A stretch of DNA of 64,000 nucleotides, taken from the NCBI GenBank assembly GCA_046350095.1, contig JAXMBA010000002.1, positions 992,001-1,056,000 on the forward strand, read 5' to 3'. Positions within the stretch are counted from its first letter, which is position 1. The number at the start of each line of letters is the position of its first letter. The translations under genes and the position numbers were made by a program. Positions 52,310-59,630 of the stretch are shown here, piece after piece. Under the pieces are notes generated by a model. It ran no database searches. It saw nothing but the letters and a program-made list of their open reading frames with translations, and was not told the DNA's origin. Source of the DNA: Urbifossiella sp046350095. Its GTDB lineage: Bacteria > Planctomycetota > Planctomycetia > Gemmatales > Gemmataceae.

Positions 52310-53959
52310 TCAGTGCGACGACTCGCGCCCCGGGTGGTGGAGTCGGTACGTGGCGTAGCCCCCGCCCACGTTCGCGGCGCGGAACCCGGCCTGCAGGAGC
52401 ACCCGGGTCGCGAGGTAGCCCCGCTGGCCGACCTGACAGTACGCCACGATCAGCCGGTCCCGCGGGAGCTCCGCGAGCCGGCCCCGCAGCTCGTCCACCG
52501 GCACGTTCGCCGCGCCGGGTATGTGCCCGGCGGCGAACTCCGCGGGCGTCCGCACGTCCAGCAAGAATGCGTCGTCGGGGATCGCCCCCGCGTCCACCTG
52601 CGGGTGGTCCCCGCGGAGCAGCCCGGCGGCGACGAACGCGGCCATGTTCACCGGGTCCTTCGCCGACCCGAACTGCGGGGCGTAGGCCAGCTCCGCCTCC
52701 TCCAGGTCGAACACCGTCATCCCGGCCTGGATCGCCACCGCGAGCACGTCGATGCGCTTGTCCACCCCCGCCCCGCCGACCGCCTGGGCACCGAGCAGCT
52801 TCCCGCCGGCCGGGTCGAACAGGAGTTTCAGGGCCATCCCCTCGGCGCCGGGGTAGTAGCCGGCGTGGTGGGCCGGGTGGACGTACACCTTCCGGTACGC
52901 CCGGCCCGCCTGCCGTAGCACTTTCTCCGACGCCCCCGTGATCGCCGCCACCGTGTCGAACACGCGGACGATGGCCGTCCCCTGCGTGCCGCGGTACCGG
53001 GCGGCGGCCCGCCCGAGGGCGTGGTCGGCGGCGATGCGGCCCTGGCGGTTGGCCGGGCCGGCGAGCGGCACCTGCGCCGGCTCGCCCGTCACCACGTCCG
53101 TCACCTCGACCGCGTCCCCGACCGCGTAGACGTCCGGGTCGGAGGTCTGCATGTGCTCGTTGACCCGCACGCCGCCCCGCGGCCCGACCGCCAGCCCGGC
53201 CCCGACCGCCAGCGCGTTCTCCGGCCGCACCCCGACGCCGAACACGACCAGCTGCGCCGGGAGCGAGAGCCCCGACTTCAACCGGACGCGGAGCCCGTCG
53301 ACCTCCGCCTCGACGCCCTCGGCCGTGTCGCCCAGCCGGAGCGTCACCCCGTTCGCGGCGAGGGCCGCGACGACCGGCGTGGTCATCTCCGGGTCGAACG
53401 GCGTGAGCGGCTGGGCGTTCTTCTCCACCACCGTCGTGGCGACGCCGCGGCGGGCCAGGTTCTCGGCCAGCTCCAGGCTGATGAACCCGCCGCCGAGCAG
53501 CACCGCCCGCGCCGCCCCGGCGTCGACCCGGGCCTTGATCCGGTCCACGTCCTGAAGGGTGCGCAGGGTGAACACGCCGGGCAGGTCGATCCCGGGAATG
53601 GGCGGGCGCACGGGTGCCGCGCCGGGGGCGAGGATGAGCTTGTCGTACCCCTCCTCGTACTCCCGCCCGCTCGCCAGGTCGCGCACCCGCACCACCTTCC
53701 GCGCCCGGTCGATCGCCTCCACCGACGAGCGGGTCCGCACGTCGAGTCGGAAGCGCTCCCGCAGCCGGTCCGGGGTGACGACCAGGAGCTTGTCGCGGGT
53801 CGCGATCTCCCCGCCGACGTAGTACGGCAGGCCGCAGTTGGCGAAGGACACGTCCGGCCCGCGCTCGAACACCACGACCTCGGCGTTCTCCGACAGGCGG
53901 CGGGCGCGGGCGGCGGCGGACGCCCCGCCGGCCACGCCACCGACGATCACCAGCTTCAT
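52310..53959 (-). CDS. CoA-disulfide/persulfide reductase with C-terminal rhodanese domain
   Basis: 549 residues. MKLVIVGGVAGGASAAARAR is the FAD loop, and FANCGLPYYVGGE has the active-site Cys42 of the CoADR family. AVLLGGGFISLELAENLARR is the NAD(P)H loop, and SDPDVYAVGDAVEV the second FAD site. Residues 455-549 are a rhodanese domain with IVAYCQVGQRGY as its catalytic-loop Cys. Such fusions reduce CoA persulfides or polysulfides. The ATG at 53959 has a GGAGG site seven bases upstream. It is third in an operon with arsR and a membrane rhodanese, supporting a reactive-sulfur role. Confidence 0.92.
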   Translation of the reverse strand: MKLVIVGGVAGGASAAARARRLSENAEVVVFERGPDVSFANCGLPYYVGGEIATRDKLLVVTPDRLRERFRLDVRTRSSVEAIDRARKVVRVRDLASGREYEEGYDKLILAPGAAPVRPPIPGIDLPGVFTLRTLQDVDRIKARVDAGAARAVLLGGGFISLELAENLARRGVATTVVEKNAQPLTPFDPEMTTPVVAALAANGVTLRLGDTAEGVEAEVDGLRVRLKSGLSLPAQLVVFGVGVRPENALAVGAGLAVGPRGGVRVNEHMQTSDPDVYAVGDAVEVTDVVTGEPAQVPLAGPANRQGRIAADHALGRAAARYRGTQGTAIVRVFDTVAAITGASEKVLRQAGRAYRKVYVHPAHHAGYYPGAEGMALKLLFDPAGGKLLGAQAVGGAGVDKRIDVLAVAIQAGMTVFDLEEAELAYAPQFGSAKDPVNMAAFVAAGLLRGDHPQVDAGAIPDDAFLLDVRTPAEFAAGHIPGAANVPVDELRGRLAELPRDRLIVAYCQVGQRGYLATRVLLQAGFRAANVGGGYATYRLHHPGRESSH

Positions 53960-53991
53960 GGACGAGCCTCCGTGGGCGACCCCGGTCAGGG

Positions 53992-54546
53992 TCAGCGGAC
54001 GCCGCAGGTCGCGGCGGGATCGGTCACGCGGTTCCAGGGCATCCGTGCCAGGAACAGCCCCATGCCGCAGGTGTCGGTGACGCCGGCGAACACGAGCCCC
54101 GCCCCGACGAACGCGGACAGCCCGAAGAACCCCGGGTGGACGAGCCAGCCGAGGGCGGCGCCGAGCAGGACGAGGAGCCCCGCCGCGATGCGGACCTGCC
54201 GCTCCAGCGAGACGGCCTTCTTCCCCCGGACGACGGGGAGCCCGGCGTCGGCCCACGCCTGCGTTCCGCCCTCGACGTTGCACACGGCCAGCCCCGCGGC
54301 GACGAGCTTCTCGCACGCCTGCCGGCCGCGGCCGCCCGAGCGGCAGATGACGTACAGCGGCTCGCCGGGCGCGGTGCGGCCCTGCCCGACCGCCGCCGGG
54401 TCGAGCCGGTCGAGCGGCACGTTGCGGGCGAACGGGACGTGGACCTCGCGGTACTCGACCGGGGTCCGCACGTCGATCAGCTCGACCGGCCTGTGTGCCG
54501 AGTGGAGGTCGGCCAGTTGCCGGGGGGTGACGGTCGGGACGGTCAT
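53992..54546 (-). CDS. Membrane-anchored rhodanese (YgaP-like) protein
   Basis: 184 residues. Residues 1-105 are a rhodanese domain with LIDVRTPVEYREVHV and the active loop CRSGGRG (Cys68). Residues 118-165 are a DUF2892-type pair of membrane helices (IAAGLLVLLGAALGWLVHPG; GLSAFVGAGLVFAGVTDTCG). It transfers sulfane sulfur at the inner membrane, as in YgaP. It is preceded by an AT-rich regulatory segment and by the ArsR gene, and followed after 32 bp by the CoADR gene. Confidence 0.88.
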   Translation of the reverse strand: MTVPTVTPRQLADLHSAHRPVELIDVRTPVEYREVHVPFARNVPLDRLDPAAVGQGRTAPGEPLYVICRSGGRGRQACEKLVAAGLAVCNVEGGTQAWADAGLPVVRGKKAVSLERQVRIAAGLLVLLGAALGWLVHPGFFGLSAFVGAGLVFAGVTDTCGMGLFLARMPWNRVTDPAATCGVR

Positions 54547-54568
54547 GGGCCCTCTCCTGGACGGGGTG

Positions 54569-54611
54569 TTCGATCAAAAATATCGGAATAATTCGATCTA
54601 TTCGAGAAACG
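54569..54611. promoter_or_regulatory. AT-rich operator candidate between arsR and the rhodanese gene
   Basis: A markedly AT-rich stretch in GC-rich DNA with AATA-ATTCGATC-TATT (54587-54602) and a nearby TTCGATCAAAAATATCGG. The AATA-N8-TATT dyad resembles ArsR/BigR-type operators. It could allow separate control of the two sulfur genes. Confidence 0.4.
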
Positions 54612-54618
54612 AAAGCGG

Positions 54619-54939
54619 CTACCCGGCGGCGGCCCCGAACCGGGCCTCGACGCACGCCATGATGTCCTTCAGGTGCGGCTCCGCGACCCGGTAGTAGGCG
54701 TTCCGCCCCTCCTTGTCGCAGGCGAGGAACCCGCACCGCTGCATCAGCCGCAGGTGCTCGGACGCCATCGGGCTGGCGATGCCGCAGGCGTCGGCCAGCT
54801 CGCCGACCGTGTACCGCCCCCGCAGGAGCATCTGCACGATCCGCAAGCGGTGCGGGTGGGCCAGAGCCTTCAGGCACTCGGCGGCCTGCCCGAGGGCCGT
54901 CAGGTCGGTCAGCGGCGGCATCTTCGACCGGGTTCCCAT
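54619..54939 (-). CDS. ArsR-family winged-helix regulator
   Basis: 106 residues. ECLKALAHPHRLRIVQMLLR, YTVGELADACGIASPMASEH (recognition helix) and GRNAYYRVAEPHLKDIM are the family blocks. Cys22, 52, 69, 74 and 96 are present. The usual SqrR/BigR first cysteine position (within the RLxIV helix) is not Cys, so if it senses persulfides it uses a different pair. The ATG at 54939 has a GAGGAGG ribosome site. It heads the operon with two sulfur-transfer genes and has a near-consensus promoter, so autoregulation is likely. Confidence 0.88.
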   Translation of the reverse strand: MGTRSKMPPLTDLTALGQAAECLKALAHPHRLRIVQMLLRGRYTVGELADACGIASPMASEHLRLMQRCGFLACDKEGRNAYYRVAEPHLKDIMACVEARFGAAAG

Positions 54940-54956
54940 CGCGCCCTCCTCACACA

Positions 54957-54984
54957 AATATATCGTCAGTTTGCGACATGTCAA
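54957..54984 (-). promoter_or_regulatory. Near-consensus sigma-70 promoter of the arsR operon
   Basis: On the minus strand, TTGACA (54984-54979), 16 bases, then TATATT (54962-54957), 17 bases upstream of the start codon's ribosome-site region. The spacer and -10 contain TCG...CGA half-sites that could be an ArsR operator. Confidence 0.65.
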
Positions 54985-55082
54985 GCATTCCCACCCGCGT
55001 GCCGCCCGCGGGGCGTGTCCCCGGTCCCGTACAACAGCCGCGAACGGGCCCGTCGTGAGCTGCCAGAGTGGGAGGGGACAAC

Positions 55083-56153
55083 GTGGTCCGCGGCGCCGTC
55101 GTCTACCTGTACGCCTTCGACGTCGGCAGCGAGGTCGTGACCGCGGCGGCCGGCGCCGGCCCCTCGGACGGGGAGGTCCGGCGCAAGCCCGTCTCGCCCC
55201 GGGACATCCCGGCCGCGCGGCCGCAGGAGGTGGGGCTGCCCCCGACGGCGGTCGTCGTGGCCGGCGTGCCGGCCGCGACGGCCGTCCGGGCGTACGAAGT
55301 CGGCGTGGTGACGGTGACCGTTCGGCTGTCCGGCGTGGCGGGCGACCTGGCCGGCTGGCGGCGGTTCCACCGGCCGGCCACCGCGGACGGTCGGCCGCTC
55401 GCCGAGACGGCCCGGGACCTGTGCCGGCAGGCCTGCGACCGGCTCGGGGCGGCACTCCGGGACCCCGCCGGCGTCGGCGACCCCGAGACGTACACGGCCT
55501 TCTGCCTGTCCGACCTGGGGGGCGAGTCGGACGCGGCGCGGTGGCTCGGGGCGAACCGGCGGGCGGTCGCCGGGCTACTCACCGACGCCGACCCCGACCG
55601 GCTGAGCGACGACCAGTTCGCCGAGTCGTTCCGGCACCTGCGGTCGTTCGCGGCCGGCGACGCGGTGGTGCCCGACTGGGACGCCGCCCTGGTGGTGGAC
55701 CTGACGGGGGAGTTCGAGGCCGTGCTCCACGTCCTCGAGCTGGCGAACCTCCAGCTCGAGGAACTGCGGACGCTGGACGCGGCGCTGGACCGCCACCTCG
55801 ACCGGGCGTACGACCACCTCGGCCGGCGGCCGGGGCTGTGGCCCGGGCGGTGGGCGGCCGTCCTGCGGGAGCTCCGGCGGCTGCGGGTGGACGCGAGCAA
55901 GCTGGCCGACGCGGTGACGAACGTGACCAAGTTCGTCGGCGACTGGTACCTGGCGCGGGTGTACCTGTCGGCCCGGGAGCGGTTCCACCTGGACGACTGG
56001 CGGGCCAGCGTGGACCAGCGGGTCGCCCAGCTCGACCGGGTGTACGAGCTGATCCGCGGGGAGGTGGCGGAGCAGCGGATGTTCGTGCTGGAGGTGCTGG
56101 TCGCCGGCCTGATCGCCCTCGAAATCGTCCTCGCGCTCGTCGTCCGCGGGTAG
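55083..56153 (+). CDS. RMD1/DUF155-like protein with C-terminal membrane helix
   Basis: 356 residues from GTG 55083, chosen because GGAGGGG lies seven bases upstream; a GTG 15 bases earlier is possible. GAVVYLYAFDVGSEV at the start, a middle YEVGVVTVTVRLSG, and the end WRASVDQRVAQLDRVYELIRGEVAEQ then LEVLVAGLIALEIVLALVVRG recall RMND1/DUF155 proteins, which end in one helix. The match is by layout, not a confident motif, so the assignment is tentative. It is convergent with the K+ channel gene (7-bp gap). Confidence 0.5.
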   Translation: MVRGAVVYLYAFDVGSEVVTAAAGAGPSDGEVRRKPVSPRDIPAARPQEVGLPPTAVVVAGVPAATAVRAYEVGVVTVTVRLSGVAGDLAGWRRFHRPATADGRPLAETARDLCRQACDRLGAALRDPAGVGDPETYTAFCLSDLGGESDAARWLGANRRAVAGLLTDADPDRLSDDQFAESFRHLRSFAAGDAVVPDWDAALVVDLTGEFEAVLHVLELANLQLEELRTLDAALDRHLDRAYDHLGRRPGLWPGRWAAVLRELRRLRVDASKLADAVTNVTKFVGDWYLARVYLSARERFHLDDWRASVDQRVAQLDRVYELIRGEVAEQRMFVLEVLVAGLIALEIVLALVVRG

Positions 56154-56160
56154 CGGCGGG

Positions 56161-57222
56161 TCACGGCCCCGCGGCCAGCGCCGCGACGCGGTCGAGCGCG
56201 TCGCGCGTGCCGAACGCGACCAGGACCGCCCCGGGCTCGATCACGGTGCCGCCGGTCGGGGCGTTCACCACGTCCCCGTTCGGCCGGAGCACGCCGACCA
56301 CGGTCACCCCGTAGTCGAGGGCCAGGCGGGCGGCGTGCAGGGTGACCCCGGCGAGCGGGCTGCCGGCCCCGACCCGGACCTCGCCCGCCTGGAGGTCGCT
56401 GAACGCCCCGCGAGCGGCGGCGTCGAGCACCTGGAGGACGTTCGGCTTGAGGACCGCCTGCACGGCCCGGTGGCCGCCGGTGAGGTACGGCGACACGACC
56501 CGGTTCACGCCCACCCGCTTCAGCTTCGCCTCCGCCCCCTCGTCCTCGGCCCGGGCGACGAGCACCAGGGTCGGGTTCAGCAGCCGGGCGCTGAGGGCGA
56601 TGTACAGGTTCTCGGCGTCCGACCCGACGACCGTGATGAGCGCCCGGGCGTGCTCGATCCCGGCCCGCCGCAGCACCTCGTCGTCGGTCGCGTTGCCCTG
56701 GAGCCGGAGCCCGTGCCGGTACGCCTCCTCGGCCGGCGGGGTGCCGGTGTCCACGACGACGAACGACTGGCCGAGGCGCTCCAGCTCGTCGCACACGATC
56801 TGCCCCATCCGGCCGTGCCCGCAGACGATCAGGTGCCCCCGGAGGTGCTTCAGCCGGTCGCTCATGCGCTCCCTCCCGAGGAGTTCGCGGAGCTCGCCGG
56901 TGAGCATGCTCCGGATGACGTCGGTGGCGATGTAGAAGAGGACGAAGATGCCGCCGAGGGCGAGGGCCATGGTGAACACCCGGCCGCCGCGGGAGAGCGG
57001 CGTGGGGATCTCGCCGTAGCCGACCGTGGTGAGCGTGATGACGGTCATGTACAGGCCGTCGAAGAGGGTCCACGGCGGCCCCTCGATGACCGGGTAGGCG
57101 ACGGTCCCGGTGGCGGTGATGGCCAGCGGCAACAGGACCAGCCGGCGGAGCCGCCGCGGCAGGAGCCGCCGGTAGAACCGGTGGGGCAGTCGCACTAGGT
57201 AGTGGAGGCCGCGCGGCGGCAC
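56161..57222 (-). CDS. Two-helix K+ channel with RCK (TrkA-N/TrkA-C) domains
   Basis: 353 residues from GTG 57222 with a GAGGG site. Helix 1 is at about 29-47 (VLLPLAITATGTVAYPV), the pore loop LYMTVITLTTVGYGE carries the selectivity filter TVGYGE (66-71), and helix 2 is at about 82-104. RCK_N begins at 129 with LIVCGHGRMGQIVCDEL (Rossmann GHGRMG), and RCK_C covers about 275-353. It resembles MthK-type ligand-gated channels. It lies inside the stress island but has no visible sigma-54 promoter of its own. Confidence 0.92.
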   Translation of the reverse strand: MPPRGLHYLVRLPHRFYRRLLPRRLRRLVLLPLAITATGTVAYPVIEGPPWTLFDGLYMTVITLTTVGYGEIPTPLSRGGRVFTMALALGGIFVLFYIATDVIRSMLTGELRELLGRERMSDRLKHLRGHLIVCGHGRMGQIVCDELERLGQSFVVVDTGTPPAEEAYRHGLRLQGNATDDEVLRRAGIEHARALITVVGSDAENLYIALSARLLNPTLVLVARAEDEGAEAKLKRVGVNRVVSPYLTGGHRAVQAVLKPNVLQVLDAAARGAFSDLQAGEVRVGAGSPLAGVTLHAARLALDYGVTVVGVLRPNGDVVNAPTGGTVIEPGAVLVAFGTRDALDRVAALAAGP

Positions 57223-57349
57223 GGAACCCTCGGTCGGGTCACGCCGCCGGCGGGTCGGCGGGCGGAGGCGGTGGGGGTGGGGTGAGCGTGTCGAGGTGTT
57301 GTAGCAGATACCGGCCGCGCGCGGGCACGGCCCCCCACACCACGGCAAA

Positions 57350-57398
57350 GCCGCCGGCGGGCCCGCCCGTTCCGAGGGGGGAGGGGCCCACCGGCGGC
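57350..57398 (-). terminator. Terminator hairpin downstream of the small membrane gene
   Basis: A 15-bp stem (57350-57364 with 57384-57398, one G-U pair) and a 19-base loop, followed on the minus strand by CTTTG. It lies 20 bases after the stop codon at 57419 and upstream of the K+ channel gene. Confidence 0.6.
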
Positions 57399-57418
57399 TC
57401 TTTCGCCCGAGCGGCGAA

Positions 57419-57661
57419 TCAAACCGCGGTCGCCAGCTCGGCGCGCTTCGGCGCCGCTACGGCGCCGCCGGCCCGTTCGTGCCCGGCGGCGGGTGCCGGG
57501 GGCCGTGCGACGCCCGGCTGGTCGGCCTGCGACCGGCGCCACGCTTCCGCACACACCGCCGCGCAGAAGACGATGATCGGGAAGGCGATCAGGTATGTGG
57601 CGATCCCGCAGGCGATCAGGATTTGCATCTCGTCCGGGGCGCCAGGAGTGAACTTGAGCAT
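57419..57661 (-). CDS. Small single-pass membrane protein
   Basis: 80 residues. The ATG at 57661 is preferred over one at 57667 because AAAGGAG lies six bases upstream of it. MLKFTPGAPDEMQILIACGI leads into one membrane helix (IATYLIAFPIIVFCAAVCAEAW), then a Pro/Ala-rich tail. There is no recognised family. It is 73 bp downstream of the universal stress gene in the same direction and probably shares its transcript. Confidence 0.6.
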   Translation of the reverse strand: MLKFTPGAPDEMQILIACGIATYLIAFPIIVFCAAVCAEAWRRSQADQPGVARPPAPAAGHERAGGAVAAPKRAELATAV

Positions 57662-57734
57662 GGCCATCTCCTTTCGGGGCGGGTGTGTTGGGACATGTCG
57701 CCGGAGCCGCGCACCGACGACCCGGACGGCAGCC

Positions 57735-58205
57735 TCACCGGCCGCACGCCGCGGAGGCGGACTTCGCGGGCGCCGGGTGGCCGGCGGCACGGACCGTGAG
57801 CACCGGGCAGGGAGCATGACGGAGTACCTTCTCCGCGACGCTCCCGAGAGCCAGCCGCGCCAGCCCGCCGCGCCCGTGCGTCCCCATCACGATCAAGTCG
57901 GCGGCGTACTCGCCGGCCGCCTTGAGGATCTCGGCCGCCGGCTCACCCCGGAGAGCCCGGCGGGTGATCCGGAGCGTCGGGTCGTCGGTCCCGAGGCACT
58001 CCAGCCGGGCGAGTTCGGCGTCGAAGCTCCCCTGCGGCAGGTCGAGCGCGACCCCCTCGATGACCGCGGCGGCGGGCCACGGCTCGACGTAACAGACCTG
58101 CAGTTCCGCGTCGTAGTCGCGGGCCAGGGCGGAAGCGACCTCGAAGGCGGACCGCGACGCGTCGGAGAAGTCGGTCGGGTGGAGGATGTTGCGGAGCGCG
58201 AACAT
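57735..58205 (-). CDS. Universal stress protein (UspA family)
   Basis: 156 residues. FALRNILHPTDFSDASRSAF is the family opening, and VMGTHGRGGLARLALGSVAE then KVLRHAPCPVLTVR is the ATP-binding G-x2-G-x9-G-S motif. It is an ATP-binding, probably dimeric, cytoplasmic stress protein. The C-terminal tail is Ala/Pro rich. The gene has a sigma-54 promoter and shares a divergent control region with the cytochrome gene. Confidence 0.93.
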   Translation of the reverse strand: MFALRNILHPTDFSDASRSAFEVASALARDYDAELQVCYVEPWPAAAVIEGVALDLPQGSFDAELARLECLGTDDPTLRITRRALRGEPAAEILKAAGEYAADLIVMGTHGRGGLARLALGSVAEKVLRHAPCPVLTVRAAGHPAPAKSASAACGR

Positions 58206-58272
58206 GGCTGCCTCCGCGGCTGGGCCGCATAGGGGGGGCGCGGGTGAGTCCGGTGACGCGGTTCGACCCAAG

Positions 58273-58286
58273 GCAAACCCGGTGCC
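58273..58286 (-). promoter_or_regulatory. Sigma-54 promoter of the universal stress gene
   Basis: Minus strand CGGCACCGGGTTTGCC: GGCACC-N4-TTGC with exact 14-base spacing, very close to consensus. The -12 is 68 bases upstream of the ATG at 58205. Confidence 0.75.
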
Positions 58287-58386
58287 GCGGCGCCGTTCAC
58301 GCCGAACACCCGCGATTTCCGGCCGAACGCACCGGGGAAACGTGCCTCCGGCGTCGCCGTGTGCGCCGGGTTCACCGGGGACGGGG

Positions 58387-58435
58387 CTGTGTCGGACCGG
58401 CACACGGCACAGCGCGGCGCGCCGGGGTGACACAC
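58387..58435. promoter_or_regulatory. Paired enhancer-type dyads between USP and cytochrome promoters
   Basis: CTGTGTCGGACCGGCACACG at 58387-58406 and, on the minus strand, GTGTGTCACCCCGGCGCGCC at 58435-58416, 29 bp apart. They match the paired sites at 46.9 and 51.6 kb and lie 90-125 bp from the -12 elements of both divergent sigma-54 promoters. Confidence 0.65.
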
Positions 58436-58477
58436 GCCGGACCCGTGAAGTGGGCCGATTGATGTGTTTCGCGTCGC

Positions 58478-58491
58478 GGCACCGGGCTTGC
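58478..58491 (+). promoter_or_regulatory. Sigma-54 promoter of the cytochrome gene
   Basis: CGGCACCGGGCTTGCG: GGCACC-N4-TTGC, 14-base spacing, nearly identical to the divergent USP promoter. The -12 is 40 bases before the ATG at 58531. Confidence 0.75.
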
Positions 58492-58530
58492 GATGGCGAC
58501 ACCGGCCGAACTCATCCCACGGAGGTTCCC

Positions 58531-58983
58531 ATGCGACGCACCGTTCGTCCTGTGCTCTGGTCCGCCATCGCCCTCGTCACGGTCGGCGTCGGCTCGGCCC
58601 AGGACCGGCCGGCCCAGCCGAAGCAGAAGCAACTGCCGGTCATGGTCCGAAAGCTCACCCACGCCCAGAAGGTGTTCGAGGCGCTCGCCCGGGAGGACTA
58701 CGCCCAGATGGCCACCCACGCCGACGGCCTGGCCGCGTGCGTGAAGGACGTCACCTGGCGGATCAACGACACGGAGCGGTACCTGATGTTCAGCAACGAC
58801 TTCGGCCGCGAGGTCGCCAGCCTCCAGAAGGCCGCCAAGGACAAGAAGGGTGACGCCGCGACGCTGGCGTTCATCGACATGACGATGACGTGCGTGAAGT
58901 GCCACCGCTACCTGCGGGACGAGGGAATCTCCCAGGTTCCGGACCTCCGCCCGCTCACCCCGCGGACGCGACCGGCGGAGTAG
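58531..58983 (+). CDS. Secreted single-heme c-type cytochrome (cytochrome c'-like)
   Basis: 150 residues. A signal peptide (PVLWSAIALVTVGVGSAQ) is followed by a mostly helical protein with one CVKCH heme site near the C-terminus (TMTCVKCHRYLRDEG), the arrangement of cytochrome c'/c-556 four-helix bundles. A GGAGG ribosome site precedes the ATG. It is an exported heme protein, possibly an electron carrier or NO/peroxide responder; this last is inference from the fold. It has a sigma-54 promoter and is divergent from the universal stress gene. Confidence 0.8.
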   Translation: MRRTVRPVLWSAIALVTVGVGSAQDRPAQPKQKQLPVMVRKLTHAQKVFEALAREDYAQMATHADGLAACVKDVTWRINDTERYLMFSNDFGREVASLQKAAKDKKGDAATLAFIDMTMTCVKCHRYLRDEGISQVPDLRPLTPRTRPAE

Positions 58984-59274
58984 CCCCACGCGGGGCCCGC
59001 GCCGCCCTTGACGCCACCCCCGTCGGCCGGACAATCTGTGGGTATTCCCCACGTCCCGCCTGGTTACCGCGAGGAGGTGGGCCGCAGAGAGGTCTCCCGG
59101 CGGCCCTCGGGTGCCGCCGTGCTCGCACGCATCCCCGCCGACCAACCGGCCCCCTCGACACCTCCGGGGACGGCATCGTCACCGTCGGCGCCCGGGTCGT
59201 GTCTCGGGCCGGAGGGACCGGCTCGCCCGGGTGTCGGCTCGTGTTCGCCGGCCCGACCGCAGGGGACGACCAAA

Positions 59275-59330
59275 CCGGCATCCTTGTTTCCGCGACCCGG
59301 TGGGGGGGTCGCCGGAAACAAGGATGCCGG
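59275..59330. repeat. Hairpin element, copy 1 (TTTCCGCGACCCGGTGGGG...)
   Basis: An 18-bp inverted repeat, CCGGCATCCTTGTTTCCG at 59275-59292 and its complement at 59313-59330, around a CGACCCGGTGGGGGGGTCG loop. It lies in the 647-bp gap before the response-regulator gene; apart from the two copies the gap holds no recognisable gene. Confidence 0.85.
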
Positions 59331-59431
59331 CCCGAATGACCGCCGGCTGCGCCGCAACCCCTTGCCCCCTCACGCCCGGGTGTTGGTCGCCGCAACGACC
59401 GTGCGACGCGATTCGATCTAACCGCGTGACA

Positions 59432-59472
59432 TGTTTCCGCGACCCGGTGGGGGGCGCGCCGGAAACAAGGAT
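59432..59472. repeat. Hairpin element, copy 2
   Basis: TGTTTCCGCGACCCGGTGGG and the following CGCCGGAAACAAGGAT repeat the core of copy 1 (59285-59325) with two differences, 147 bp downstream and in the same orientation. Here the inverted arms are shorter (GTTTCCG/CGGAAAC). Confidence 0.85.
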
Positions 59473-59630
59473 TTCCGCGTGAGCGTGGGCGGCGGCAGGC
59501 ACCCCAGACAAAGACACCACCCGGGCTCGCCGTCCGTCGCAGGGTCGTGCAGCAGCACCACGGCACGCCGGAGGTCGAGAGCCGGCCACCACGCGGAGTG
59601 ACCCGGCCACACCGACGAGGACAGATCACC

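Noticed and set aside
54480..54500. CTGTGTGCCGAGTGG inside the rhodanese gene resembling a half-site
   Set aside because: It is within coding sequence, has no second half and no associated promoter.
57683..57702. A seventh enhancer-type site (GTGTGTTGGGACATGTCGCC) before the small membrane gene
   Set aside because: Only the left half matches, the right half is poor and no -24/-12 element is at the right distance.
58359..58376. GTGTGCGCCGGGTTCACC as another dyad in the USP-cytochrome region
   Set aside because: The spacing between half-sites is two bases short of the other sites, so it was not counted.
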